Assembly (NCBI RefSeq): GCF_016892705.1
Contig: NZ_JAFEMB010000001.1
Location: 868,001 to 932,000, forward strand
DNA: 64,000 nucleotides
Direction: 5' to 3'
DNA from: Microvirga pudoricolor
GTDB lineage: Bacteria > Pseudomonadota > Alphaproteobacteria > Rhizobiales > Beijerinckiaceae
The notes below the pieces were generated by a model. The model ran no database searches and had not been told where the DNA came from. It worked only from the letters and a program-made list of their open reading frames with translations. Shown here piece by piece: positions 1 through 7,377 of this stretch. Positions within the stretch are counted from its first letter, which is position 1. Every line of letters begins with the position of its first letter. Position numbers and translations under genes: made by a program.

Positions 1-1427
1 GCGCTCGCGCAACCGGGCGTCCCGTGAAGATCGCGCTGCCCAGGCCGTTTCTCATGAATAACACGACCCACCGGCCGGCCACCATCCAACGGATCAGGAT
101 TGGTGCCGAACGGGGCGGCAAGATCACGGCCATTGCTCACGAGGGATGGTCAGGCAACCTGCCGGACGGCGAGCCCGAGAACGCGGTGGATCAGACGAAG
201 TTGCTCTATGCGGGCGCCCACCGCCTGACAGGCACCCGCTTGGCAACGCTCGACCTGCCTGAGGGGAATGCCATGCGGGCGCCGGGCGAAGCTCCCGGCT
301 TGATGGCGCTCGAGATCGCCATGGACGAGATGGCCGAGAGGCTCGGGCTCGATCCGATTGATTTTCGGGTCATCAACGACACGCAGGTCGATCCCGGCAA
401 TCCGAACCGGCCTTTCTCCCATCGTCAACTTGTGGAATGTCTGCGTATCGGCGCGGAGCGCTTCGGCTGGTCGGCCCGCAACGCCCGCCCTGCGACCGTA
501 CGGGAGGGACGCTGGCTCAAGGGCATCGGAGTTGCCGCCGGGTTTCGCAACAACCTGACCATGAAGTCAGGCGCCCGGGTCAGGCTCGACGGTCGCGGCG
601 TCGTGACGGTCGAGACCGACATGACCGATATCGGTACCGGCAGTTATACGATCATCGCCCAGACAGCGGCTGAGATGATGGGCCTTCCGATCGAGCGGGT
701 CGAGGTCAGACTTGGCGATTCGACGTTCCCGGCCGCGGCAGGCTCCGGCGGCCAGTGGGGTGCCAACAGCGCGACCGCCGGTGTGTATGCGGCTTGCGTG
801 AAGTTGCGTGAGACTGTGGCGCAGAGGCTCGGCTTTAACTCCAAGGACTGTGTCTTTGCCGACGGCGAAGTCCGGTCGGGAGACCGGCGGGCACCCTTGA
901 CCCAGGCCGCCAGCAACGGTGAGGTCGTCGTGGAGGATACGATCGAGTTCGGGGATCTGAGGAAGACGCATCAGCAGTCAACGTTCGCGGCCCACTTCGT
1001 GGAGGTGGGCGTCGATGCGGCAACGGCCGAAACGCGGGTGCGACGCATGCTATCGGTCTGCTCGGCGGGCCGCATCCTCAACCCGAAAACCGCCCGCAGC
1101 CAAGTGATCGGCGCGATGACCATGGGTGTGGGTGGCGCCCTGATGGAAGAGCTCGCCGTCGATACGCGGCGCGGTTTCTTCGTCAATCACGATCTCGCGG
1201 GCTACGAAGTGCCCGTGCATGCGGATATTCCCCACCAGGAGGTGATATTCCTCGACGAGGTCGACGTGATGTCCTCACCCATGAAGGCGAAGGGCGTTGG
1301 CGAACTTGGTCTGTGCGGGGTCGGCGCGGCGGTCGCGAATGCGGTCTACAACGCGACCGGCATCCGCGTGAGAAACTACCCGATCACTCTCGACAAGCTG
1401 ATCACCCAACTCCCCGGCGCAGCGTGA
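1..1427 (+). CDS. Xanthine dehydrogenase/aldehyde oxidase-family molybdopterin-binding subunit (5' truncated by the window edge)
   Basis: The reading frame is open from the left edge, so this is the C-terminal ~475 residues of a protein that normally has about 700-770. It resembles the molybdenum-cofactor domains of the xanthine dehydrogenase/CO dehydrogenase large-subunit family, which hydroxylate aldehydes or N-heterocycles. Seen directly: the cofactor-contact stretch MRAPGEAPGLMALE, a GGQWGANSATAG segment, and the motif KAKGVGELG about 40 residues from the end, whose Glu is the expected catalytic base. Small FeS and FAD subunits, if any, lie outside the window. The substrate cannot be told from sequence. 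It converges on the LigM-like gene with a hairpin between them. Confidence 0.85.
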   Translation, partial: ARATGRPVKIALPRPFLMNNTTHRPATIQRIRIGAERGGKITAIAHEGWSGNLPDGEPENAVDQTKLLYAGAHRLTGTRLATLDLPEGNAMRAPGEAPGLMALEIAMDEMAERLGLDPIDFRVINDTQVDPGNPNRPFSHRQLVECLRIGAERFGWSARNARPATVREGRWLKGIGVAAGFRNNLTMKSGARVRLDGRGVVTVETDMTDIGTGSYTIIAQTAAEMMGLPIERVEVRLGDSTFPAAAGSGGQWGANSATAGVYAACVKLRETVAQRLGFNSKDCVFADGEVRSGDRRAPLTQAASNGEVVVEDTIEFGDLRKTHQQSTFAAHFVEVGVDAATAETRVRRMLSVCSAGRILNPKTARSQVIGAMTMGVGGALMEELAVDTRRGFFVNHDLAGYEVPVHADIPHQEVIFLDEVDVMSSPMKAKGVGELGLCGVGAAVANAVYNATGIRVRNYPITLDKLITQLPGAA

Positions 1428-1474
1428 GAGGGGCTTCAGGCAGCGCTTTGCAGAGCAGGCGCGCCGGACGACGG

Positions 1475-1502
1475 GCAAGCGGGGCATAGCAGTCCCGCTT
1501 GC
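1475..1502. terminator. Hairpin between convergent genes
   Basis: Nine-base arms GCAAGCGGG (1475-1483) and CCCGCTTGC (1494-1502) enclose a 10-nt loop between two converging genes. There is no clear U-tract on either strand, so it is a terminator-like or mRNA-end-protecting structure rather than a textbook intrinsic terminator. Confidence 0.45.
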
Positions 1503-1532
1503 GACGGTTGGCGTAAGTTAGGCGATGGGCAA

Positions 1533-2807
1533 TCAGAACTTGGCCAAGTCGACGCGGCGGTGATCCTCCTTGTATGGTGCCGGCGCCACCGTCGCCCTGA
1601 CGGTCTTCTGTGGTTCACCGGGGTTGCCCCACACGACGTCCACCTGAGTACCGGGCTCGCTCTTCTCGACCGAGATCGTGCACAGGGAGAGCATCTCGCG
1701 GAAGTAATAGCTGTAACCGCGCGAGGTCGACACCCCGACTTCCACCCCGTTCTGCACCACCTTGTCGGCGTACATGAAGCCACGCTGATCCCGCGGCATC
1801 TCCATGAAGTGGTAGGGCCGATCCTTGCGAAACAGGGATGCGTAGACGTCCACGACGTCGTCCGGGTTCCAGACCAGCGTTCGCATGACCCTCTTCGGGT
1901 TGGCCACTTCATGTTCGAGGGCTTCCCGGCCGATGAAGTCGTGGTCGAATTTGATGTTCTTGGCCCAGCCGAGTTCGACGGGAGACCGGTACCACGCCGA
2001 GACGTCGTCGGCTTCGAAGCTGCCCGCGATGTTGAAGGTCGAGGCAAAGCCGGGCATCGCCGCCTTGAACTCGGCCAGATATTCCTTCATCTCGTCATGG
2101 AAGATCGCCGGGAGGTAGTCTGTGACAATGGTGGGAAAGCAGGCCTCGAGGTGGTTGATGAATGCCGCACGGCCACCGAGGCGGCGGATGCCGAATTCCT
2201 CTCCGGCCTTCAGGATGGCGTCATAGATCTCGGCCGCGTATTCCGTCGGTCCCTGGAGCTCGAAGCCCGGTTCTCCCGCCATGCCCTGACGCAAGGCCAG
2301 GACGTCGCGACCGTTGATCGTGATGTTACCGTTGCGCATGAACTTGATGTCGCGCAGATTCTGGCCCGATGCCTTTTCGACGACCGCCAGAGCTTTGGGA
2401 CCCGAGACCTGGAAGTTGAACCAGTCATCCACCTGGGACGTCGCGTTGTAGGTGCCGTGACGCAGCTTGTAATCGACCCAGAACGTGCCCCGGCCGAAGA
2501 GCATGAACTCATCGTCGCCCAGCCGCGTCAGGATTCCCTCGGCGATGACCTTGCCCTGTTCCGTCGTATGGATGACGTGCTTGGACTGATTGATGTCGAA
2601 CTTGGCAAATGAGTTGACCGACGTGTCGGAGAACAGTTTGAGAGCATCCGGCCCGCGAAAGCGCCGCTCCCACAGGAAGGACCAGTCGCCGATATAGCAA
2701 TTTTCCTTCCAGGACATGCTCTCGTCGATCCAGTCGGTGTATTCGGGCAGGCCCCACCGCGTGGTGAAGTAACCGGCCGGCGTCCTGCGCATTTCCTGAA
2801 TGTTCAT
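1533..2807 (-). CDS. GcvT-family aminomethyltransferase, LigM/DesA-like tetrahydrofolate-dependent demethylase
   Basis: A 424-residue protein of the GcvT/aminomethyltransferase fold, the family that passes methyl or methylene groups to tetrahydrofolate. The N-terminal segment WIDESMSWKENCYIGDWSFL (about residues 26-45) and the overall length place it nearer to the aromatic O-demethylases (LigM, DesA) than to glycine-cleavage T protein. It lies 90 bp downstream of a GntR gene on the same strand and close to a purU gene, which fits a role in releasing a C1 unit from an O- or N-methyl substrate. The substrate is inferred only; DmdA-like or N-demethylating activities remain possible. Confidence 0.72.
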   Translation of the reverse strand: MNIQEMRRTPAGYFTTRWGLPEYTDWIDESMSWKENCYIGDWSFLWERRFRGPDALKLFSDTSVNSFAKFDINQSKHVIHTTEQGKVIAEGILTRLGDDEFMLFGRGTFWVDYKLRHGTYNATSQVDDWFNFQVSGPKALAVVEKASGQNLRDIKFMRNGNITINGRDVLALRQGMAGEPGFELQGPTEYAAEIYDAILKAGEEFGIRRLGGRAAFINHLEACFPTIVTDYLPAIFHDEMKEYLAEFKAAMPGFASTFNIAGSFEADDVSAWYRSPVELGWAKNIKFDHDFIGREALEHEVANPKRVMRTLVWNPDDVVDVYASLFRKDRPYHFMEMPRDQRGFMYADKVVQNGVEVGVSTSRGYSYYFREMLSLCTISVEKSEPGTQVDVVWGNPGEPQKTVRATVAPAPYKEDHRRVDLAKF

Positions 2808-2897
2808 CGGTCTTCCCTGTCGTATGAGTTTGTCGGCTGCCGCGAATGCCGCAGGCTCTGGGTGCCCGGGCGTCGGACCGCTTCGGAAGGTCTGACG

Positions 2898-3641
2898 TCA
2901 GCCCACTGTCCGCAGCCGCAGAAGCCGCAGGATCGGGACATTCTCCAACGATCTTTCGCTCTCCAGAGCCAAGCGCAGATACTTCGTGGCCGAGAAGGAG
3001 TGCTCGATGGCCAGTGCCTGAGCGCGCGTTCCTTGGCGATTGCGGATCGCCTCCAGGATATAGCGGTGCTGGTCCTGCGCGACGGACAGGATGGTCTTGA
3101 CCTGGGGGCTGTCCGAACCCGACGACTTCACGAAGGCGTTGGGAGCCGCGAACGGGAGGCTTTTGATCCTGTCCAGGGAACGCGTGACCATCGCGCTTCC
3201 GGAGGCTTCGAGCAGGAGCTCGTGGAAGCGATCATTCAAAATCATGTAATCGTCGAGATCGAGGGTGTCATCGAGCTTCGATACCACTCGATCCAGGTCG
3301 GCCACGCAGCGCTCCATCTGGCCCAGGACCGAGGATGGCGCGCCCCGTTCGGCCGCGAAGCGGGCCGCCATGCCCTCCAGGGTTCCGCGAATCTCGATAG
3401 CGTCCAGGAGTTCGCCCTCCGTGAAGCTGCTGACGACGAAACCTCCACTGGGCAGCTGCTCAAGCAGCCCTTCATCCTTGACCCGAACCAGCGCCATGCG
3501 GGCTGGCGTGCGGGAGACTCCCAGCGCCTCCACCACCACGGTCTCCGAAACGCGGGAACCGGGAGGCAATTCGCCATCGATAATCATGCCGCGCAAGCCC
3601 AGGATGGCCCTGAGCGTCTGAGACTGCGAATCGTCGCTCAT
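2898..3641 (-). CDS. GntR-family transcriptional regulator, FCD (FadR/VanR-like) subfamily
   Basis: 247 residues. An N-terminal winged helix (about residues 8-75, with VSRTPARMALVRVKDEGLL as the recognition part and the wing LPSGGFVVS) is followed by an all-helical FCD effector domain. It is first in a leftward unit with the demethylase-like gene and divergent from the binding protein and purU, so it probably represses both units in the absence of substrate. The divergent region holds two GTATAC-centred sites. VanR, which controls vanillate demethylation, is in the same subfamily, but that does not prove the same ligand. Confidence 0.85.
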   Translation of the reverse strand: MSDDSQSQTLRAILGLRGMIIDGELPPGSRVSETVVVEALGVSRTPARMALVRVKDEGLLEQLPSGGFVVSSFTEGELLDAIEIRGTLEGMAARFAAERGAPSSVLGQMERCVADLDRVVSKLDDTLDLDDYMILNDRFHELLLEASGSAMVTRSLDRIKSLPFAAPNAFVKSSGSDSPQVKTILSVAQDQHRYILEAIRNRQGTRAQALAIEHSFSATKYLRLALESERSLENVPILRLLRLRTVG

Positions 3642-3716
3642 GCGGTTTTCTCCAGCTTCATTCGGTCCTTCGCCCTCTAAGCCATCAATGAGCTCATCGA
3701 GACCTTCAGCATTCGC

Positions 3717-3725
3717 TATGTATAC
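3717..3725. promoter_or_regulatory. Possible GntR half/complete operator (TATGTATAC)
   Basis: GTATAC palindrome at 3720-3725 within TATGTATAC, 76 bp upstream of the GntR start. The same GTATACG core recurs at 3806 in the same divergent region. FCD-type GntR proteins often bind short palindromes of this type. Confidence 0.35.
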
Positions 3726-3800
3726 GGTTTATCTCTTGGTGAACATCTCTGTAGGTTAAGATTGGCTCATACCAAGGGATATTGTTGACCGTTAAACAGC

Positions 3801-3811
3801 TATACGTATAC
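3801..3811. promoter_or_regulatory. Possible GntR operator (TATACGTATAC)
   Basis: A perfect 10-bp palindrome TATACGTATA (3801-3810) that also contains GTATAC (3806-3811). It sits 40 bp upstream of the chosen start of the binding-protein gene, where a repressor would block initiation. Confidence 0.4.
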
Positions 3812-3850
3812 GCTACGAACGCTAAAACCTCAAATGCACGGGAGCGAAAC

Positions 3851-5032
3851 ATGGGCATCAGGCGTTGCGTCTGGATCGGTAGCGCGCTTGCCGTACTGGC
3901 ATTGACCGGTACTGCATCGTCGGCCGAGACCGTGAAGGTCGGCGTGATCGGGCCCTTCTCAGGCCCCTTCGCAGGATCCTTCGGAACCCCCTTCCGCCAA
4001 GGGGTCGAAACCTATGTGGCCCAGCACGGCGAGCCCTCGCCGGACATCAAGATCGAATGGATCTTCAAGGATCTGCCCCAAACCGACCCCCAGAAGTCGC
4101 GGGCGATCGCCCAGGAGCTCATCGTCAAGGACAAGGTTCAGTACCTCGCGGGCTTCGTGTTCACCCCCAACGCCCTTGCGGTCGCTCCACTTGCCAGCCA
4201 GGCCAAGATCCCCACCGTGATCTTCAACGCCTCGGCCTCCGCCGTCGTGAGCAAGTCCGACTACTTCGTGCGCACCTCCAATACCCTGCCGCAGGTGACG
4301 ATCCCCGTGGCGAAGAATGCCCTCAAGAAGGGGATCAGACGGGTCGTTACGGCGGTCGCCGATTATGGGCCTGGCGTCGACTCGGAGGCGGCTTTCAAGA
4401 AGACCTTCGAGGCGGGGGGCGGCCAGGTCGTCGAGGCGATCCGCATGCCGCTCAACACTACCGATTTCACGCCGATCCTCCAGCGCATCCGGGCGCAGAA
4501 GCCGGACGGCCTGTTCGTCTTCCTGCCCTATGGCCCCCCTACCTACAGCTTCGTCAAAGCCTATTATGAAAACGGCCTCAAAAAGGAGGGAATCGCCTTT
4601 CTCGGCACCTCGGAGACCCAAGAGACCGACCTCCAGGAGCAAGGCCAAGCGGCTCTGGGACTGGAGACGGGCTATCACTATTCCGCCGTCCATCCCTCTG
4701 CCGAGAACAAGGCGTTCGTCGCAGCCCTCACGAAGACCCATCCGGGGGCGGTATCGAACCCGGCGGCTGTCGCAGCCTATGACGGGACGCACGTGCTCTA
4801 TGAGATGATCAAGGCCACCGGCGGCAAACCCGATCCCGATAAGGCCATCCAGGCCGTCAAGGGCCTGGCCTGGACAAGCCCACGCGGCCCGATCCGGATC
4901 GATCCCGCCACCCGGGACATCGTCCAGAACGTCTACATGCGAGTGGTCGAGAAGGACCCGGCCAGCGGCCTTCTGATCAACCGTGAGACCGAGACGTATG
5001 AGGCTCAGGCCGATCCTGGCGTGGCTCCCTAG
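3851..5032 (+). CDS. Branched-chain amino-acid-type ABC transporter substrate-binding protein (Peripla_BP_6)
   Basis: 393 residues from ATG 3851, preferred over an upstream TTG at 3782 because GGAG lies 6 nt before it and the protein then begins with a normal signal peptide (hydrophobic run WIGSALAVLALTGTASSAE, cleavage near residue 25). The mature part starts VKVGVIGPFSGPFAG, typical of LivJ/LivK-like proteins that also bind aromatic acids. No permease or ATPase genes are adjacent, so it must use a transporter encoded elsewhere. It forms a likely unit with purU downstream; a hairpin lies between them. Confidence 0.85.
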   Translation: MGIRRCVWIGSALAVLALTGTASSAETVKVGVIGPFSGPFAGSFGTPFRQGVETYVAQHGEPSPDIKIEWIFKDLPQTDPQKSRAIAQELIVKDKVQYLAGFVFTPNALAVAPLASQAKIPTVIFNASASAVVSKSDYFVRTSNTLPQVTIPVAKNALKKGIRRVVTAVADYGPGVDSEAAFKKTFEAGGGQVVEAIRMPLNTTDFTPILQRIRAQKPDGLFVFLPYGPPTYSFVKAYYENGLKKEGIAFLGTSETQETDLQEQGQAALGLETGYHYSAVHPSAENKAFVAALTKTHPGAVSNPAAVAAYDGTHVLYEMIKATGGKPDPDKAIQAVKGLAWTSPRGPIRIDPATRDIVQNVYMRVVEKDPASGLLINRETETYEAQADPGVAP

Positions 5033-5055
5033 AGGCCTGCCCCCGTCCATGTCGA

Positions 5056-5076
5056 CCCGCCTCCGCAAGAGGCGGG
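5056..5076 (+). terminator. Intercistronic stem-loop after binding-protein gene
   Basis: CCCGCCTC (5056-5063) pairs with GAGGCGGG (5069-5076) around a 5-nt loop, 23 bp after the stop codon. No U-tract follows, so it is more likely to protect the upstream mRNA or attenuate purU than to terminate fully. Confidence 0.5.
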
Positions 5077-5128
5077 CCGCCCTGTGCCATAACCGAGCGC
5101 CTGACCGCCTTTCCAAGGACCGCCGGAC

Positions 5129-5995
5129 ATGTCGACCCAGTCCTTCGTTCTGACCCTGTCGTGCCGGAACGTTCCGGGCATCGTCGCGGCGGTGTCGACC
5201 CACCTCTACGACAGCGGGTTCAACATCCTCGATGCCCAGCAATTCGACGATGAGGAGAGCGGCCACTTCTTCATGCGGGTCGTCTTCAACGCGACTGCCG
5301 ATAACGCGAGTACCGCCGGGGACTTGAGGGCGGCGTTCGAACCTGTATCGTCCCGCTTCGACATGGCATGGAAACTTCAGGACCAGAGCCGGCGACAACG
5401 GGTCATGCTCCTGGTATCGCGGTTCGACCACTGCCTGAATGACCTACTCTATCGCTGGCGGATCGGCGAGCTGCCCATGGACATCAGCGGCATCGTGTCG
5501 AATTACCCCCGCGAGAGCTATGCTCATGACGAGTTTGGTGCGATCCCGTTTCATCACCTGCCCGTGACGAAGACCACGAAGATGGAGCAGGAGGCGCAGC
5601 TTTGGGAGTTGGTGCGTGAGACCCGGACCGACCTCGTTGTGCTTGCGCGATACATGCAGATCCTCTCGGACGGATTGTCGGCCAAGCTGGCCGGACGCTG
5701 CATCAACATTCATCACTCGTTCTTGCCCGGCTTCAAGGGGGCCAAGCCTTATCACCAAGCTCACGAACGTGGCGTGAAGCTGATCGGAGCGACCTCCCAT
5801 TTCGTGACGTCCGACCTCGACGAGGGGCCGATCATCGATCAGGACGTCGAACGCATCAGCCATCGTGACACGCCCGACGACCTCATTCGCAAAGGCCGGG
5901 ATATTGAGCGCCGCGTCCTGGCGAGGGCCGTGCGCTATTACCTGGAAGACCGCGTCATCCTGAACGGACGCAAGACGGTGGTTTTTCCGGGATAG
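5129..5995 (+). CDS. purU: Formyltetrahydrofolate deformylase
   Basis: 288 residues, full length for the family. An N-terminal ACT domain (about residues 1-85) is followed by a formyltransferase-fold hydrolase domain containing [20 protein letters not shown] and, about 25 residues later, [10 protein letters not shown]; the Asn, His and Asp of these motifs are the catalytic set. It hydrolyses 10-formyl-THF to formate and THF in the cytosol. Placed beside a THF-dependent demethylase-like gene, it would drain the C1 units produced there and regenerate THF, rather than serve purine balance. Confidence 0.92.
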   Translation: MSTQSFVLTLSCRNVPGIVAAVSTHLYDSGFNILDAQQFDDEESGHFFMRVVFNATADNASTAGDLRAAFEPVSSRFDMAWKLQDQSRRQRVMLLVSRFDHCLNDLLYRWRIGELPMDISGIVSNYPRESYAHDEFGAIPFHHLPVTKTTKMEQEAQLWELVRETRTDLVVLARYMQILSDGLSAKLAGRCINIHHSFLPGFKGAKPYHQAHERGVKLIGATSHFVTSDLDEGPIIDQDVERISHRDTPDDLIRKGRDIERRVLARAVRYYLEDRVILNGRKTVVFPG

Positions 5996-6252
5996 GTTTC
6001 GGCCCGGCATGAGATCAAGCTTCCTTACGGAATTTGCCCTGCGGTCTCCTTGGGAGAGTGCGCAGCATCTCGGGGGCCGCCCGTCCGGACATGGAGCCCA
6101 GCTCGTCACTCGTCCAGGCATGATCCTCCGAGATGGCGGCTGTCGAAACCCTACCGCTCTTGAGACGTCTCGAACGGAAGCAGGTTTGAAAGCCCTTGGC
6201 TTCCCGCTACATTGCGCCGCTCCGACACCCTGGCGGATGAGGTTGCAACAGG

Positions 6253-7140
6253 ATGGCCCGGCCTAGTCTCTCGCTTCAGATGACCGCTCGCATCATTGAG
6301 CACATCCGTGAGAACAATCTATCCGCCGGCCAGCACCTGCCGGCCCAGACCCTCGCCGACGCGCTGCGGGTGTCGCGCGCGCCGATCGCGGCGGCCTTGA
6401 AGCATCTCGAAGAGCTGGAGATCGTGCGGCTCGAGCCTTACCGCGGCTATTTTCTGGCCAAGGACGCACGGGACCTCGCGCCGGACAGCGGCGCGGGCCT
6501 TTTGGATCCAGAGCCCGAGGACGACCTGTATTTCCGGATCGCGGAGGATCGCCTCTCCGGAGGATTGCCGGATCGCGTGACCGAGAACGAGCTGATGCGG
6601 CTCTACGCCGTCGCTCGAAGCCGCCTCCTCAAGGTTCTGCACCGGATTTCCGAGGAGGGCTGGGTCGAGCGGCTCCCCGGGAACGGCTGGGCCTTTCGGG
6701 CCGGCCTGACGTCGCGGGAGGGCTACGAACAGGCCTACCAGTTCCGAGCCGCGATCGAGTCGCAGGCTCTTCTCCTGCAGACGTTCCGGATCGACGGAAG
6801 GGGCTTTCGCGCGGCCCGCGCGGAGCAGCAGGCCATCCTCGATGGCGGGTACGAACGCATGTCCCGCAATCACCTCTTTCAGGCCAACTCGCAATTTCAC
6901 GAAATGCTTATCGCCTGCGCACACAACGACTTCTTCCTGGACGCCGTCCGACGGGTCAACCGCCTGCGGCGGCTGATCGAGTACCGGGTGACCGTCGATC
7001 GCTCTCGTCTGCCCGTCCAATCCCGCGAGCACCTGCAGATCCTGGACTTGATCGAAGCGGGCCAGCGCCAGGAAGCATCCGATTTCCTGAGAACCCACAT
7101 TCTGGGGGCGAGCGCCATCAAGAGCCCACAGCTCGGCTAG
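6253..7140 (+). CDS. GntR-family regulator with two winged-helix domains and an FCD domain
   Basis: 295 residues, longer than usual FCD-GntR proteins. The first winged helix spans about residues 5-68 (LADALRVSRAPIAAALKHLE, wing LEPYRGYFLAK). A second, less canonical helix-turn-helix spans about 94-152 (VTENELMRLYAVARSRLLKV, wing RLPGNGWAF). The FCD effector domain follows (YQFRAAIESQALLLQ, then the helix NSQFHEMLIACAHNDFF). It lies upstream of an aconitase paralogue and a TctC-like binding protein in the same orientation, so a tricarboxylate or related ligand is plausible. A preceding GAGG lies 11 nt before the ATG. Confidence 0.82.
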   Translation: MARPSLSLQMTARIIEHIRENNLSAGQHLPAQTLADALRVSRAPIAAALKHLEELEIVRLEPYRGYFLAKDARDLAPDSGAGLLDPEPEDDLYFRIAEDRLSGGLPDRVTENELMRLYAVARSRLLKVLHRISEEGWVERLPGNGWAFRAGLTSREGYEQAYQFRAAIESQALLLQTFRIDGRGFRAARAEQQAILDGGYERMSRNHLFQANSQFHEMLIACAHNDFFLDAVRRVNRLRRLIEYRVTVDRSRLPVQSREHLQILDLIEAGQRQEASDFLRTHILGASAIKSPQLG

Positions 7141-7223
7141 CCGTCCGCCGAAACCGGTCCCCGGGCCGCCAGCTAATTCTTTATACGACCAATCGAGTTT
7201 TGCATTTCTTCTTCACATTATGC

Positions 7224-7251
7224 ATTGCATTTTATATATATTTAATGTAAT
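7224..7251. promoter_or_regulatory. AT-rich 28-bp imperfect palindrome, possible operator
   Basis: ATTGCATT (7224-7231) and AATGTAAT (7244-7251) are inverted repeats with one mismatch around a TA-rich core; 11 of 14 base pairs of the whole 28-bp element match. It is about 125 bp upstream of the aconitase start in the only AT-rich stretch between the GntR and aconitase genes, and is a candidate site for that regulator. Confidence 0.35.
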
Positions 7252-7377
7252 CGATAAGAAGTTAGTGTGATCGGCCGTCAAACCTCCGCGACGCCTAATG
7301 CATCTAGGATAGTCCGCGAGAGACGAAGCATCACAACGGGGACCCTTTGATCGCCGTAGGGAGAGCGCCGCTTGTCG

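Noticed and set aside
6009-6266. An 85-codon frame between purU and the second GntR gene
   Set aside because: No recognisable domain or ribosome-binding site, and it overlaps the GntR start.
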